From NCBI GenBank assembly GCA_002150815.3, contig NDFF03000050.1, positions 334,023-398,022 of the forward strand: 64,000 nt of DNA. The letters are read 5' to 3'. This stretch comes from Grammothele lineata (Eukaryota; Basidiomycota; Agaricomycetes; Polyporales; Polyporaceae). Below, piece after piece: positions 36,319 through 46,183 of the stretch. Under the pieces are notes generated by a model. That model ran no database searches and was not told the origin of the DNA. It saw only the letters and a program-made list of their open reading frames with translations. Each line of letters starts with the position of its first letter. Positions within the stretch are counted from its first letter, which is position 1. Position numbers and translations under genes: made by a program.

Positions 36319-37258
36319 ATGGCGCACAATCACTCTCATGGCGGCGGCTGTCACGACGAGAGCCACGGCCACGACCACGACCACGAGCTTCCGGAAGGCG
36401 TCGGCCCGCGCGACAACCTCTACGCGCGCATCGACCGCGCGAACGTCGTCGCGATGAACGCCGAGGAGCCCGGCAAGGGTCCCGAGGTCATAAAATCTTG
36501 GGACCAGCGGCTCGATGAGGGGACGGTACGTATTCACGGAGACTTTTCCTTGGGTACGTAGCTGATGTTTCGCTTTGAACAGTACCTGGAATCGGATGCA
36601 GACGACCAAATGTGTGTCCCGTAGAGCACGTTTCTGCTTCGCGATCTCTGACCTCATATCTCCCAGGATCATCCGCATTCCATTTACTGGAGCCGTTAAA
36701 CTCCGTGCGTTGCTGCTCAAGTCGGGACCAGGGGACCAGACGCCAGCCAAGGTCTGCCTTGTAAGCGTTACACGGCGTTCTTAGCGTGCGCCGTGCGATT
36801 CTCACCACCGTTCATGGCACAGTTCCCGAACACGGACGCACTTGACTTCTCCGACATCGCAGACATGAAGCCGGTGCAGGAGTTCGTCGTTCCTCAGGGG
36901 CGCGAAGTGGGCGAATACCACGTCATGTACGTTCCCTCTGCGGTATAATGCCGCGATCTGTCCGACTTTTGCTTTTCCTCATGCGATCGCAGGCCCGCGA
37001 AGTTCCCGAACGTGACTTCGATAACTTTGTTCTTCCCTGCCTCTCAAGGGGCTGACACGACTCGGGTGTACTACGTTGGTTTCCTCGGTCAATGGAGCGA
37101 GGTATGTTTCATACTCATACCACGCTACACGTGTCCTCAGTTCTCTCAAACAGCGAAAATTTGAGCCGGTTATGACGGTGTATGAGTCGAAACCGAACCT
37201 CGCAGATCACGACAAGATTCAAGGGATGCAGCAGAACTGGAGCTCTCCATCGTCGTAA
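36319..37258 (+). CDS. PITHD1: PITH domain-containing protein (PITHD1 family)
   Basis: Six exons give 215 aa: 36319-36525, 36583-36611, 36667-36760, 36823-36926, 36993-37101, 37154-37258. A His-rich N-terminus (H-x-H-x-H repeats, possible metal binding) precedes the PITH fold. Landmarks are L-Y-A-R-I-D, the E-S-D-A-D-D-Q-x-I-I-R-I-P-F strand, D-F-S-D, F-V-V-P, F-P-N-V-T-S-I-T-L-F-F and the closing Y-V-G-F-x-G strand. PITH is the C-terminal domain of thioredoxin-like 1 that binds the proteasome; the stand-alone protein is conserved in eukaryotes. Full length, no lesion, all introns GT-AG. Confidence 0.95.
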
Positions 37259-37656
37259 CGTGGCAATCGACGGATTAACTCAGCACGTTCCGTTCGGGGC
37301 CAAACCTACGGTCTAGGCTATATTTTTAGGTGTTTCAGCAGTGTCCAAGGCGATGTTGTACGAGGTACGTCAGGCGTAGAACCTTCTGTTTCCATTATCT
37401 GACCCATTCAAGTAACGGTCTTGCAACACGTTGTCATTGAATATGAATGCCGATGTGGCTTCTCAGTCATCAATCTTCGCGCGAATTGATGTGCGTCCAC
37501 AACGTGGAACAAGCACAGCGACTGTATATACTTGACACGCCATAAGTACTTTCGAGAGCCACGTCCATAAGACCCTTCCTTTTCTACACTACCGCTTGGC
37601 GTAGGCTTTGTCCCATTCAATCCGCCTTTCACCTGAGATAGAACTTCCCTTCGCAA

Positions 37657-39864
37657 ATGACGTCTTCTCTGCTCACTGTCGGCCATGATATCCCACCGTT
37701 GCCTCCTTTAGGTACTATGTTTGGTGCTATGCTTATCGGGACCTTTTTGGGTCTGATGTGAGTTCTCGTCGTATTCCCCCTCAATAGCGCGCTGATGTGC
37801 ATCATCGCAATGTAGGATATACGGAGTGAACGTCGGTCAAGTATTCACTTACGCGCGGGTTCATACCGCCGACATGTCTCAGATGAAGTACTTCGTGCGC
37901 ATACTTGTCGTTATCTCCATTCTACGTGGCTGACGTATCGGTATCAGGTACTCTTCCTTGGGTCGGTACTACCACCAGTACAGTCTTGAATGCGCCTCGT
38001 CTTACGCCGTCCCCGCTAGATTTTTTGACGCATTACATGCTGTGATCTGCATTGATTTGTGGTGAGTGTTCAGTTTCTCGTTCCTTGTGGTTTGCGCTTT
38101 CGCTTACATGAAGAGCCGTAGCTACCGTGCGCTTGTGACAAACTACTTCATTCCAGAGAACCTAGCGCAGGGAGGATGGTGCGCATATTCGTTCATTCTC
38201 ATCAATTTGGTCTAGTCACACGTCATTACAGGTCTTTCAACGTACGTACCCATTATATGTCAAGAACAGCTGTTTCTCAACGCATCTCTTCACACCCTTA
38301 TCACGTTCAGGTACTAGGTCTCGTCACGGTAAGCCAACGAAACTCGTGGGCGTTTTATCAGTGTGTTCATACGTCGTTAGGCCATTCCCGTCATTCTTGG
38401 ACAAGGGTAGGTCTCCTGAAGTTGCCGCGGCTATGACTGGAGCCGCTCATATATCGCCCTAGGTTTTTCGTTCACCGAACGCATAGAGGTGAGTGACAAG
38501 CAGTTCAGTTCGCGATTGCGAAGCTCCGTGCTGATTTACGTGACTTCTAGTTGGCAAGGGGCAATGGCGGATGCTGGTGTTCGTATCTGTGAGCTCCTCT
38601 TAATAGGTCGCCTATTCCCGCGTTCTTATTATCTTCTCAGGGATTCGTCTTACTAGCAGAGCTAGGTAATGTTCCTTTGCTTACTGCTTGCGCGGCATCG
38701 TTAACGACGACAACGCAGGGTTGGCGGCAAGTATGATCCACAATTCCACACATGTCAGGCTACACGACGCTAACTCGATGTGATCCACATACAGCATTCG
38801 TTGCAATGGCGTGAGCGCTGTGCTTTAATGTTGCTGGTGCATGCTCAAACCTCTCTGACAGGTTCACCAAGCGAGCCCTTGGTTCCTTCGATCCTGATTT
38901 GGTCCGCCGTTCGTCGTCAGGCTTCGTTCTTGCACTGATCCTCCCACCCAGTGGCTCTTGGCAGTGGCGTATTTGATCGGAATGGCGCTGAACACTCTTC
39001 ACTCCATCGTCCTTGTGCTATTCCTGAAGCGCAGGCGCACAGGCTTCAATCGGTACGTGCTTCTCCGTCTGACGTAGGTTGTCTTCTGATAGTTCGTGTC
39101 GTGGTAGGACGGATGTCATGTTAGGAGAGATGATCAAGCAATCAGCACTAGCAGGTGGGTTACCTTGTTAGCACGTTCGATCTGTCTTTAACTTAATTGT
39201 TTTAGGGTTGATCACTTTGTGAGTCGGCGTCGAATTCGAAAGGTTCTCGTCCTCATTGTTGTTTCCCGCTCAGCTTGATGGCTACTATGTTCGTCGTGAC
39301 GGTAAGCCGAACAACTTGATCATCGTTGAAGTGTTCGTGATTGGTATGGCTTAGATCCTCGTCATCCCCGATACCTTCGTCGCGACGTCTTCCAGCATTG
39401 TGAGCGCGAAAAGTACGTGTGGTAACCTCCAATTCGATGGATGTCCCGGCTATCTAACGCCTCCACACGTCAGTGCATACCACCATCGTTCTCATAGCGT
39501 ACGTCTTCGATGTCCCATGATACACCTCAAGGTCTCATACTGACTCCGTGCCTCAGAATCAACAGCCGCCAGCCGAGAAGTGCTTCACCAGCTCAAAGTC
39601 ACGACCGTCCTGGTCACACGCTCGAGCTCTCAGTCGTCTCCGGAAACGACGGCACCGAGTCAGAGCCACCAGTAAGTCCGACGCACTCCCTCCAGGTTCG
39701 TCGGTGGTTGCTACGGGAGCTCATGCGAGGCGTGCACTCAGCGGACTCGGAGCCGCGAGCTTGCAGATGTGGTTGGCATCCGTATCGATGGCCGGGTCTT
39801 GTCAGGCTCCCAATACGCTTCCAATCGTGTGTTCTTGTTGACCGAGGAGAAAGTGCGGACGTAG
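37657..39864 (+). CDS. DUF6534-family integral membrane protein (copy E)
   Basis: Twenty-two exons give about 330 aa, the usual family size. Exon 1 is 37657-37757 (G-T-F-L-G-L-M). Next are I-Y-G-V-N-V-G-Q-V-F, a 14-nt exon, F-F-D-A-L-H, R-A-L-V-T-N-Y, the 10-nt exon 38232-38241 (S-F-N) and an 18-nt exon. Later exons give F-F-V-H-R-T-H-R, W-R-M-L-V-F-V-S, the helix exon ending R-R-R-T-G-F-N, T-D-V-M-L, I-N-S-R and a last exon that starts after a GCGAG acceptor and stops at 39864. The H-R-T-H-R stretch replaces the A-R-R motif of the other copies. No frame break was found. It is in tandem with the copy at 41447. Confidence 0.83.
38232..38241 (+). other. Ten-nucleotide micro-exon
   Basis: The 10-nt exon GTCTTTCAAC sits between a CAG acceptor and a GTACGT donor and completes a Trp codon followed by Ser-Phe-Asn. 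The same 10-nt exon, in the same phase, occurs in the other DUF6534 copies (for example GAGCATACGA in the 28225-30517 gene), or grown to 13 nt. Confidence 0.75.
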
Positions 39865-41446
39865 CCCTGCCTCCGGCTTGTTGTGACTGGTTCATGTAAG
39901 TATTAGATCCCCGGCCCGGTGTCTCAAGCGCTTTGGTCGGCGATTCCGCTGGCGAGGCTTTTCGTGTATCACTACTCCTAAACTTTGGCTGCATGAGTAT
40001 TCTGAAGGATAGTGGGTCCGACGCACATCTCGGCCCACGGTCGATGAGCGCAAGATGAACGAGCTTGCTGAGAGGAGACTCGGCATCATCCGAGAGATGC
40101 TTGTCACTGTTTGGTCTGTGGCTGATGAGGACCCGTCGTGGTGGCGCGCCTCCGCTCTCCACAATCTGTGCGGTGTCCTGGGGACGCTCACGGACTCGCT
40201 CTTTTCTCCGCACCGAGATGGCCGCTCAGTACCCTTCGCGCTCTGCGCGTACTGCTATGGTCCAAACTCAATCTCCGCATGTCCATCCTGAAATCTTAAC
40301 GTGGGTAAAACTAGAGCTCTCCCCTCGATGTGTACACGGCTTTTCTGATAGACCTCTTCTCAGTGTGTTCGAGCTCCGGAACAAATAGATGCGATGGAAG
40401 CATTCTTATCTGACGAACGCCGCCGTGTAGTTTTGACAACGAGATATTGATGTCAAGGGTGCATGTGGCCTGCTGTGAAGTTGACGTACGCCTACGCTTC
40501 TACGGCGACAGTTCGCAGCTTGCATTCGAACGAAGCCTTTCACATTTCGGGACCATAGAAAGTGACTGTGATCAATCCAGCAAGTGATCAACTAAATACG
40601 GACACCCAAAAAGTGTTGAACACTCCTCGTTTCGCGGCAGCGTAGGTCGTGCTGAAGCCGAAGCCGTGACTAACGCAAAGCCGACTGGCCGGCGTGGCCG
40701 TGCCATCCTTCAGCCCATACTTTGGATACAATAGCTCGCAGGCACCCAGGACGCACGAGGTAAGCACAAAATTCCCCCCAAGCCTGCCTGAAAGCGATGC
40801 GGGCGCAATCTAGCACTCCGGTCATGTCACAGTCCCGAGGATCGGGGCGTCAGAAAGCCGCGGTCTCACTTGGAGGCTGTGCGCAGAAAAGTGGAAGGCC
40901 GTCGTGTCATGCGGTGCGTATTGGCTCAAGGTGTTTCCGGGTCTCAGAGATTGCTTGCTACCTGTACGCGCCGGAATCATAACGGTATGAGTGTGTGCCA
41001 TAGAATTGCATCCTGCTACTGACTCTTCGTACGGTATCCAGTATCCACGGAAATCTAAGACCTCTCGCTAATTGACCTCTCGATGTATTTGGTAGTATCT
41101 GTGGATGAATGGTAATGGCAGGGAATGATAGGTCTATTTGACGACCATGCAACCATTCGACAACGCTGCACCGCAATACCTAGCAGTCACCGTCCTACGG
41201 GCTATGTTTATTTGTTCCGCGGAAAACCTCTTTGATGTACGTCCGATGCATTTTTGCTCTTATCTTGAACTTGATATAGAAGTTCTGAATACTTCTGTGA
41301 TCGTGCTTGAAACTAGGCGGAAAGCCGTCGTATTAGGGTTTTCTCGGGTTTTGATGCACTCAAACCTAACGCGCAGCGCCTCGGAAGGTCTTGTTTAAAA
41401 CGCGGAACCTTCCTCGAAAGGGGACCGGGTTGCCCGTACGATACTC
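39865..41446. other. Intergenic between tandem DUF6534 genes
   Basis: 1.58 kb. A plus frame at 41138-41238 begins with ATG and reaches a strong GTACGT donor, so it could be a first exon of an unseen gene, but no following exon was found. Other open frames (39614-40213 minus, 40055-40291 plus) have no domain. It is presumably the promoter region of the 41447 gene. Confidence 0.4.
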
Positions 41447-43248
41447 ATGGAGCCCTCTTCGTCACACCTAGATCTAAGCAACGCAGGTCTCACAATCCCG
41501 CCGCCGGATCTCCCCACCACCTATGGAGCGCTTCTAATTGGCACTTTCCTCTGTCTTGTGTAAGCTTTATGCCTCTCGGAATGCATACTGGTGATTTCGC
41601 TAAGTCATATGTTCGCGATGCAGCGTTTATGGGGTTTCACTTCATCAAGTGTTTCGTTATGTGCAACGTCATTCCGGAGATGTAATGTACCTGAAATTCT
41701 ATGTACGTGTTTCGACACTCATCGCTGGAATACAACTCAGACTGTGCCGCTAGATATGGGCACTCGGGTCAGTATAACTCGTAGGTCGTGTACTTTCAAG
41801 TGTATCTCACCTCTTCGGAGTAGGATCATGGATTCATTGCATTCAGCGATGTGCATGCACATATGGTCCGTACCCCGGAATATCATTTTGCTTGCATTCA
41901 TTCAACTTCTGTACAGCTATCGCGCACTTGTTACAAATTTCTCTACCCCTCAGAAACTGATTGAGGCCGGCTGGTAGGTATTTCTCTTCTCAGAAACCAG
42001 GCTATAGGTAGACTGATTGATCATACGTTGTGGCGTTGAGGTCGTTTAATGTAGGTTGTTATTTCAGGCGAATTTTCTTGACTGCTTATGCTTTTTGTAC
42101 GTAGGCACTCGCTCTCTTCACGGTAATGCATCGTCAATTTGCGCTAATGTCTCATTTTTCTCAACGTATCACGACATAGAGACTCCCTATAGTGATGGGG
42201 CAAGGGTGCGTAATGCAGTCTCAAATGAGCAATTCCTTCGCGGGGAGCTGATTTATGTGCCTATGAAGGTTCTTCGCATACCGTGTCTATCGACGTATGT
42301 TCCCGATTAACTTGTCTATAACGTCTGTATCCCAATAATTCCCTGCTATAGTCGGAGAAAGAAAGTGGCAGTACCGCATGATGATAATCATCTCGGTATG
42401 TTGATACGAGAACTTTCTGTGACAGTCATGACTTCACATCATTTCTGCACCTAGCTGCACCTAGGCAATGGTGATGATTGCAGAGCTAGGTGATAAGAGG
42501 AAGAACCATTCATGTGATGGCTCAGGGAGGCTGACGTCTTCCTGTGTCGATGGCAGGGCTCGCAACAGGTGTGTCCTTTCCTCGTTCTGTACGACAGCCC
42601 TCACCTCACCTCGACACGGGTAGCGTTCACCGCAGATCTGTGAGGGTGTCCAGAATAATGAAGTTGTCATGGCTTATAACCACACCCTGATCGACAGATT
42701 CATTGTGAACGATATTTCTATGTCCCAATCATACATGGTTGGGACGAAGTCCTTCACTATGAGATATTGAATACTCACATCCCGGGCCACAGTGGACTAT
42801 CATCACGGCGTATGGGATTGGGATGGCCCTCAATATATCTTTCATGTTCGTACTCGTTCTATTTCTGAGGAACAGACGCACGGGATTCACCAGGTTTGTA
42901 ATTCTCTTCATTTCTCATGGGTTTTCTTACAGCTAACGCTTCTGACACGCCAGAACAAATACTATGATAGACACCCTGACGAGACACACGCTTCGCGCAG
43001 GTTAGTTTCTTCGAACGGGTTCATGCGCTCTTTGTTGACCTGAAGTTGTGTAGGCTTACTGGTCACGTATGCTACTTTGAACATCGTTTTTGCTTTGACG
43101 GTTCCTCACGGTATGCTTAGCTTCACGGCGACGCTTTTCTTCGTCACGGTACGTTCCACTGCTCCTGAAAACCTAGTCATCATCTGTTGATTTCTTCACC
43201 CTAGGCCTTGGCACTTCCTGGGACACTCGTATGGTCCGCTGTCACAAT
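41447..43248 (+). pseudogene. DUF6534 membrane protein (copy F), C-terminus cut by an LTR
   Basis: Nineteen exons are in phase with the paralogues: exon 1 41447-41559 (G-T-F-L-C-L-V), 41624-41702 (Y-G-V-S-L-H-Q-V-F), a 14-nt exon, S-L-H-S-A-M-C-M-H, R-A-L-V-T-N-F, and a 13-nt exon at 42055-42067 with a GC donor. Then follow 42105-42122, F-F-A-Y-R-V-Y-R, M-M-I-I-I-S, the helix exon ending R-R-T-G-F-T, and others. Exon 19 begins at 43205 and runs into an LTR at 43249. The conserved Y-x-N-S-x-L-A-x-L-N-S-R tail is lost. By chance, splicing within the LTR and spacer could keep a frame open to a stop at 43640, so a truncated protein may still be made. Confidence 0.75.
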
Positions 43249-43567
43249 TGTTACAACATTCCTACCCGGTATTTTCTTTTTCCTTTCTTGTTCCTCAATG
43301 AGCGCAACCTCTGTACCATTCGGTCCCGCGGCGATTCAACATCGCTATTGTATGTACGACTCATCGTGACTCACTTGGAGTCATGGTCTCGCGCCCTTGT
43401 CACTATTGTCTCGGACTCTCTCGCGATCGTCCATAGCTATTGTCCCCGTGTACGTATATAGTTTGGGTCTCCCTGAGGATGCTCCTCAGTTTGACCTCCT
43501 TTTCCAATCGAGGCCTCTCTCCCTACAGAACCCCTGTGTGTCGCTCGCCCTCTACCACAGTGCTCGA
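43249..43567 (+). mobile_element. Solo or partial LTR, plus orientation
   Basis: 319 bp starting TGTTACAACA, inverted relative to and about 97 percent identical with the minus-strand LTR at 43667-43985 (roughly ten differences, mostly transitions). It contains a TATATAG promoter-like box. It starts inside DUF6534 exon 19. No internal element sequence follows it, and no target duplication is evident. The last shared bases are GTGCTCGA, not the usual CA, so its 3' limit is uncertain. Confidence 0.7.
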
Positions 43568-43666
43568 CTTCGCCTCTTCGGCGTACGTCTACCCAGATCC
43601 CTCGACCCTCGACCGCGTGCGCTCGTCGTACGTCTCATAGGCGCCCGCGCTGGCCTCGGCGTAACA

Positions 43667-43985
43667 TCGAGCACTGTGGTAGAGGGCGAGCGACACACAG
43701 GGGTTCTGTGGGGAGAGAGGCCTCGATTGGAAAAGGAGGTCAAACTGAGGAGCATCCTCAGGGAGACCCAAACTATATACGTACATGGGAACAATGGCTA
43801 TGGACGATCGCGAGAGAGTCCGAGACAATAGTGACTAGGGCGCGAGACTATGACTCCAAGTGAGTCACAATGAGTCGTACATACAATAGCGATGTTGAAT
43901 CGCCGCGGGACCGAATGGTACAGAGGTTGCGCTCATTGAGGAACAAGAAAGGAAAAAGAAAATACCGGGCAGGAATGTTGTAACA
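43667..43985 (-). mobile_element. 3' LTR of the Ty3/gypsy element
   Basis: On the minus strand it begins TGTTACAACA immediately after a purine-rich AGAACGGGGG tract (43988-43998) that would be the polypurine primer for plus-strand synthesis. This marks it as the 3' LTR of the element whose ORFs lie at 44086-49475. The matching 5' LTR is absent from the window. Confidence 0.75.
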
Positions 43986-44085
43986 TTACCCCCGTTCTAT
44001 CCTGACGCTACCCTGTAGCGTCTCAGACCTCGGTATCGTCGGGCGAGCCTTCGCCTGCCATAGGGTCTTCCACCTCCTCGCCGTC

Positions 44086-44838
44086 TCAGCGGTCGACGAC
44101 GCGGATCTCGCCGTCCGAGTCCACACCGCACTTGTCCTTCTGCATCTCCAGGAAGTCTTCGTAGGGGCCCACGTAGCCGGGGCTCGAGCTGCGACTGGTG
44201 ACGGGAGGAGACACCTGACTAGTGCTCGCAACGGGAGGGGGCGCCTGGCTGGTGGACGGGTACGCGATGCGGGCAGAGCGTTGGCTCTGTCGGGATTGGC
44301 GAGAGGAGGAGCTACTGGTGTTGCTCCTTCTACTGGCGAAGTGGCGGCCACGGCGAGCCATTTGGGCGATGCGCGGAGGAGGGTTCGAGAGGTGTGGGAC
44401 CTGAGGGGGAACTGGAGGAGCAGGGACCGGGGGAGGATGGACGTTGATGTCGTTGGCGGGAATGGCCGCTCGAGCTGCTGCGAGCTGCTGTGGGTCGAGG
44501 AGGTTGTGGTAGGTGCCAGCATGGAGGTGAGGGACGTGGCCGTGGGTATGGTCGACGATGGTTTCGAGGGAGTAGGTGAGACGATCCTGCTGGTGGACTA
44601 GATTCTGCTCGGCGGTGCGAAGGGCGTTCATCGCGGAGCGGACAGCCCCTAAAGACTCGCGGGAGTATTGGACGGCCAAGTTCGCGTCCCGAGCCACGTC
44701 GAGGACGTCGCCGAGGTAGTGCTCTTCGCCAACGAGCCTGTCGCAGAAGATTTCGAAGTGGCGGCGAGGGAGCTGGACGAGGTTGATGACGACGGTACGG
44801 GTCTGCTGGCGGGTGCGGATGGGGAAGTATCCAGACAT
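44086..44838 (-). CDS. Extra ORF between integrase and 3' LTR
   Basis: A 250-codon open frame downstream of the chromodomain, separated from integrase by a hexamer microsatellite. The N-terminal half is predicted helical (R-x-x-F-E-I-F-C-D-R-L through repeated polar heptads). The middle is Pro-rich and the C-terminal part Ser/Arg-rich with an acidic end. It has no signal peptide or membrane helix, so it is not envelope-like. The function is unknown; such third ORFs occur in some fungal gypsy elements. Confidence 0.5.
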   Translation of the reverse strand: MSGYFPIRTRQQTRTVVINLVQLPRRHFEIFCDRLVGEEHYLGDVLDVARDANLAVQYSRESLGAVRSAMNALRTAEQNLVHQQDRLTYSLETIVDHTHGHVPHLHAGTYHNLLDPQQLAAARAAIPANDINVHPPPVPAPPVPPQVPHLSNPPPRIAQMARRGRHFASRRSNTSSSSSRQSRQSQRSARIAYPSTSQAPPPVASTSQVSPPVTSRSSSPGYVGPYEDFLEMQKDKCGVDSDGEIRVVDR

Positions 44839-44849
44839 GTCGGTGGAGA

Positions 44850-44912
44850 GGGTGCGGGTGCGAGTGCGAGTGTGAGTGCGAGTGTGAGTGCGAGTGCGAG
44901 TGCGAGTGCGCT
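44850..44912 (+). repeat. GCGAGT/GTGAGT hexamer microsatellite
   Basis: About ten tandem hexamers of GCGAGT with some GTGAGT variants. They lie directly between the extra ORF and the end of the integrase ORF of the retroelement, and may have grown after insertion. Confidence 0.9.
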
Positions 44913-44923
44913 GGTTGTGGATT

Positions 44924-46180
44924 TCAGAGGCGATGGGTGCGCTTATAAGCCTTCAGGACCTCCTGTGAATGTTCCAAATTCGTCTCTGGTTCCCAGGAGT
45001 TTTCGCTCGTCAGGTAGTCTCTCCATTTGACGAAGAATTGCATCTTCCCGTATCGTTTCCGATGTCCGACGATTGCTTCCACTTCCCATTCTTCTTCTCC
45101 TTCAACAAGGTCAGGTGGTGGGAGGAGATAGTTCGGGCCGTGCGTGTCGTTCTCCTTGTACGGGGTGAGAAGGCTTGCGTGGAATATGGGGTGGATTTTC
45201 CATTGGGCAGGGAGGTCCAGTTTGTACGTAAGCGGTCCAAGGACTTCCACGATCGTGAGAGGGCCTTGTCTTTTCATGGCTAGCTTTTTGTTGTCCTTGA
45301 GAAAGCGGAGGTGCTTCGCTTCCAGCCAGACCTTCTGACCCTTTTCGAAGGGTTTGAATCCCCGAGTGATCCGTTGCGCCATGTGCTGTCGTGCGAGCTC
45401 GTGTGCTGCCATCGCTTCCTGTCTGACTTTCTCCAGGTTGTCGAGACGTGCTTCGACCGCTGGTACGACTGTCTTGGGGGTGACTGATGGGATTGCTCTT
45501 GAGTTGTAGCCCATCATGAGGAAGAAAGGCGATGCGTTGCGGTTTTGTGCGAGCCTTTGATTGTGAGTGAACTCCAGATCTGGCAGGAAATCCGACCATG
45601 TCTCTGGGTGGTTAGCGCAGAATGCTCGGAGGTACGCTTCAATTTCTTGGTTCATGCGCTCCGTTCCTCCGTCAGTCTGTGGATGGTACGCTGTACTCAT
45701 AGATGACTTGATGCCAATGAGTCGAGTGAGTTCTTGGAAGACCTTTGCTGAGAATTGGGGGCCTCTATCTGAGATGATGCGTGTAGGTAGTCCAAAGCGC
45801 TTGTACAGGTTCTGGTGGATGAGGTGTGTTGTCCCTAGCGCGTCGATGGTTTTCGTGCAAGGAGCAAGAATTACCCCCTTCGTAGCGTCGTGGTCTGCCA
45901 TGACCATGAGTGCATCAAAACCGTTGGATGGGGGTAGGTCGGTGATGAAGTCGACTGAGGTGGTTTCAAACGGGTAGGCGTTGGATTTTGCGGGGATCGG
46001 CATGAGTGGGGGTACGGTTGGATGAGTGTTGATCTTGGTTTGCTGGCAAGTTGCGCAACCTGCAACATAGTTCCGTACGAACACTGCCATGCCGGGCCAC
46101 CAATAGTCTCTTTTCAGCAGCTCCAATGTTCCAAATTGTCCCGGGTGTCCCATGGGTCGAAGATCGTGATACCGTCGCAC
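44924..46180 (-). CDS. Ty3/gypsy integrase with chromodomain
   Basis: The HHCC zinc domain (Y-H-D, G-H-P-G, C-A-T-C-Q-Q-T-K) is followed by the DDE core: S-V-D-F-I, S-D-R-G-P-Q-F, and T-D-G-G-T-E-R with the Glu. A C-terminal chromodomain follows (V-E-A-I-V-G-H-R, F-V-K-W, W-E-P-E-T-N-L). It inserts element DNA; the chromodomain directs it to modified chromatin. It is in the same frame as the RT ORF but separated by one TAA (46184-46186), so as it stands it lacks a fused start. Confidence 0.93.
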   Translation of the reverse strand: MRRYHDLRPMGHPGQFGTLELLKRDYWWPGMAVFVRNYVAGCATCQQTKINTHPTVPPLMPIPAKSNAYPFETTSVDFITDLPPSNGFDALMVMADHDATKGVILAPCTKTIDALGTTHLIHQNLYKRFGLPTRIISDRGPQFSAKVFQELTRLIGIKSSMSTAYHPQTDGGTERMNQEIEAYLRAFCANHPETWSDFLPDLEFTHNQRLAQNRNASPFFLMMGYNSRAIPSVTPKTVVPAVEARLDNLEKVRQEAMAAHELARQHMAQRITRGFKPFEKGQKVWLEAKHLRFLKDNKKLAMKRQGPLTIVEVLGPLTYKLDLPAQWKIHPIFHASLLTPYKENDTHGPNYLLPPPDLVEGEEEWEVEAIVGHRKRYGKMQFFVKWRDYLTSENSWEPETNLEHSQEVLKAYKRTHRL

Positions 46181-46183
46181 GAT

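Noticed and set aside
41781..41826. A possible 15-nt exon and 24-nt intron in copy F that would break the frame
   Set aside because: A standard 14-nt exon (ATATGGGCACTCGG) just upstream with normal-length introns restores family phase, so no frameshift is needed.
43249..43640. Apparent C-terminal exons of the 41447 gene
   Set aside because: Their sequence is the LTR read in frame; the other LTR copy has the same bases. The conserved family tail is missing, so I do not treat them as original exons.
44086..44838. Envelope gene of a retrovirus-like element
   Set aside because: The ORF has no signal peptide, no membrane helix and no cysteine pattern; only its position is envelope-like.
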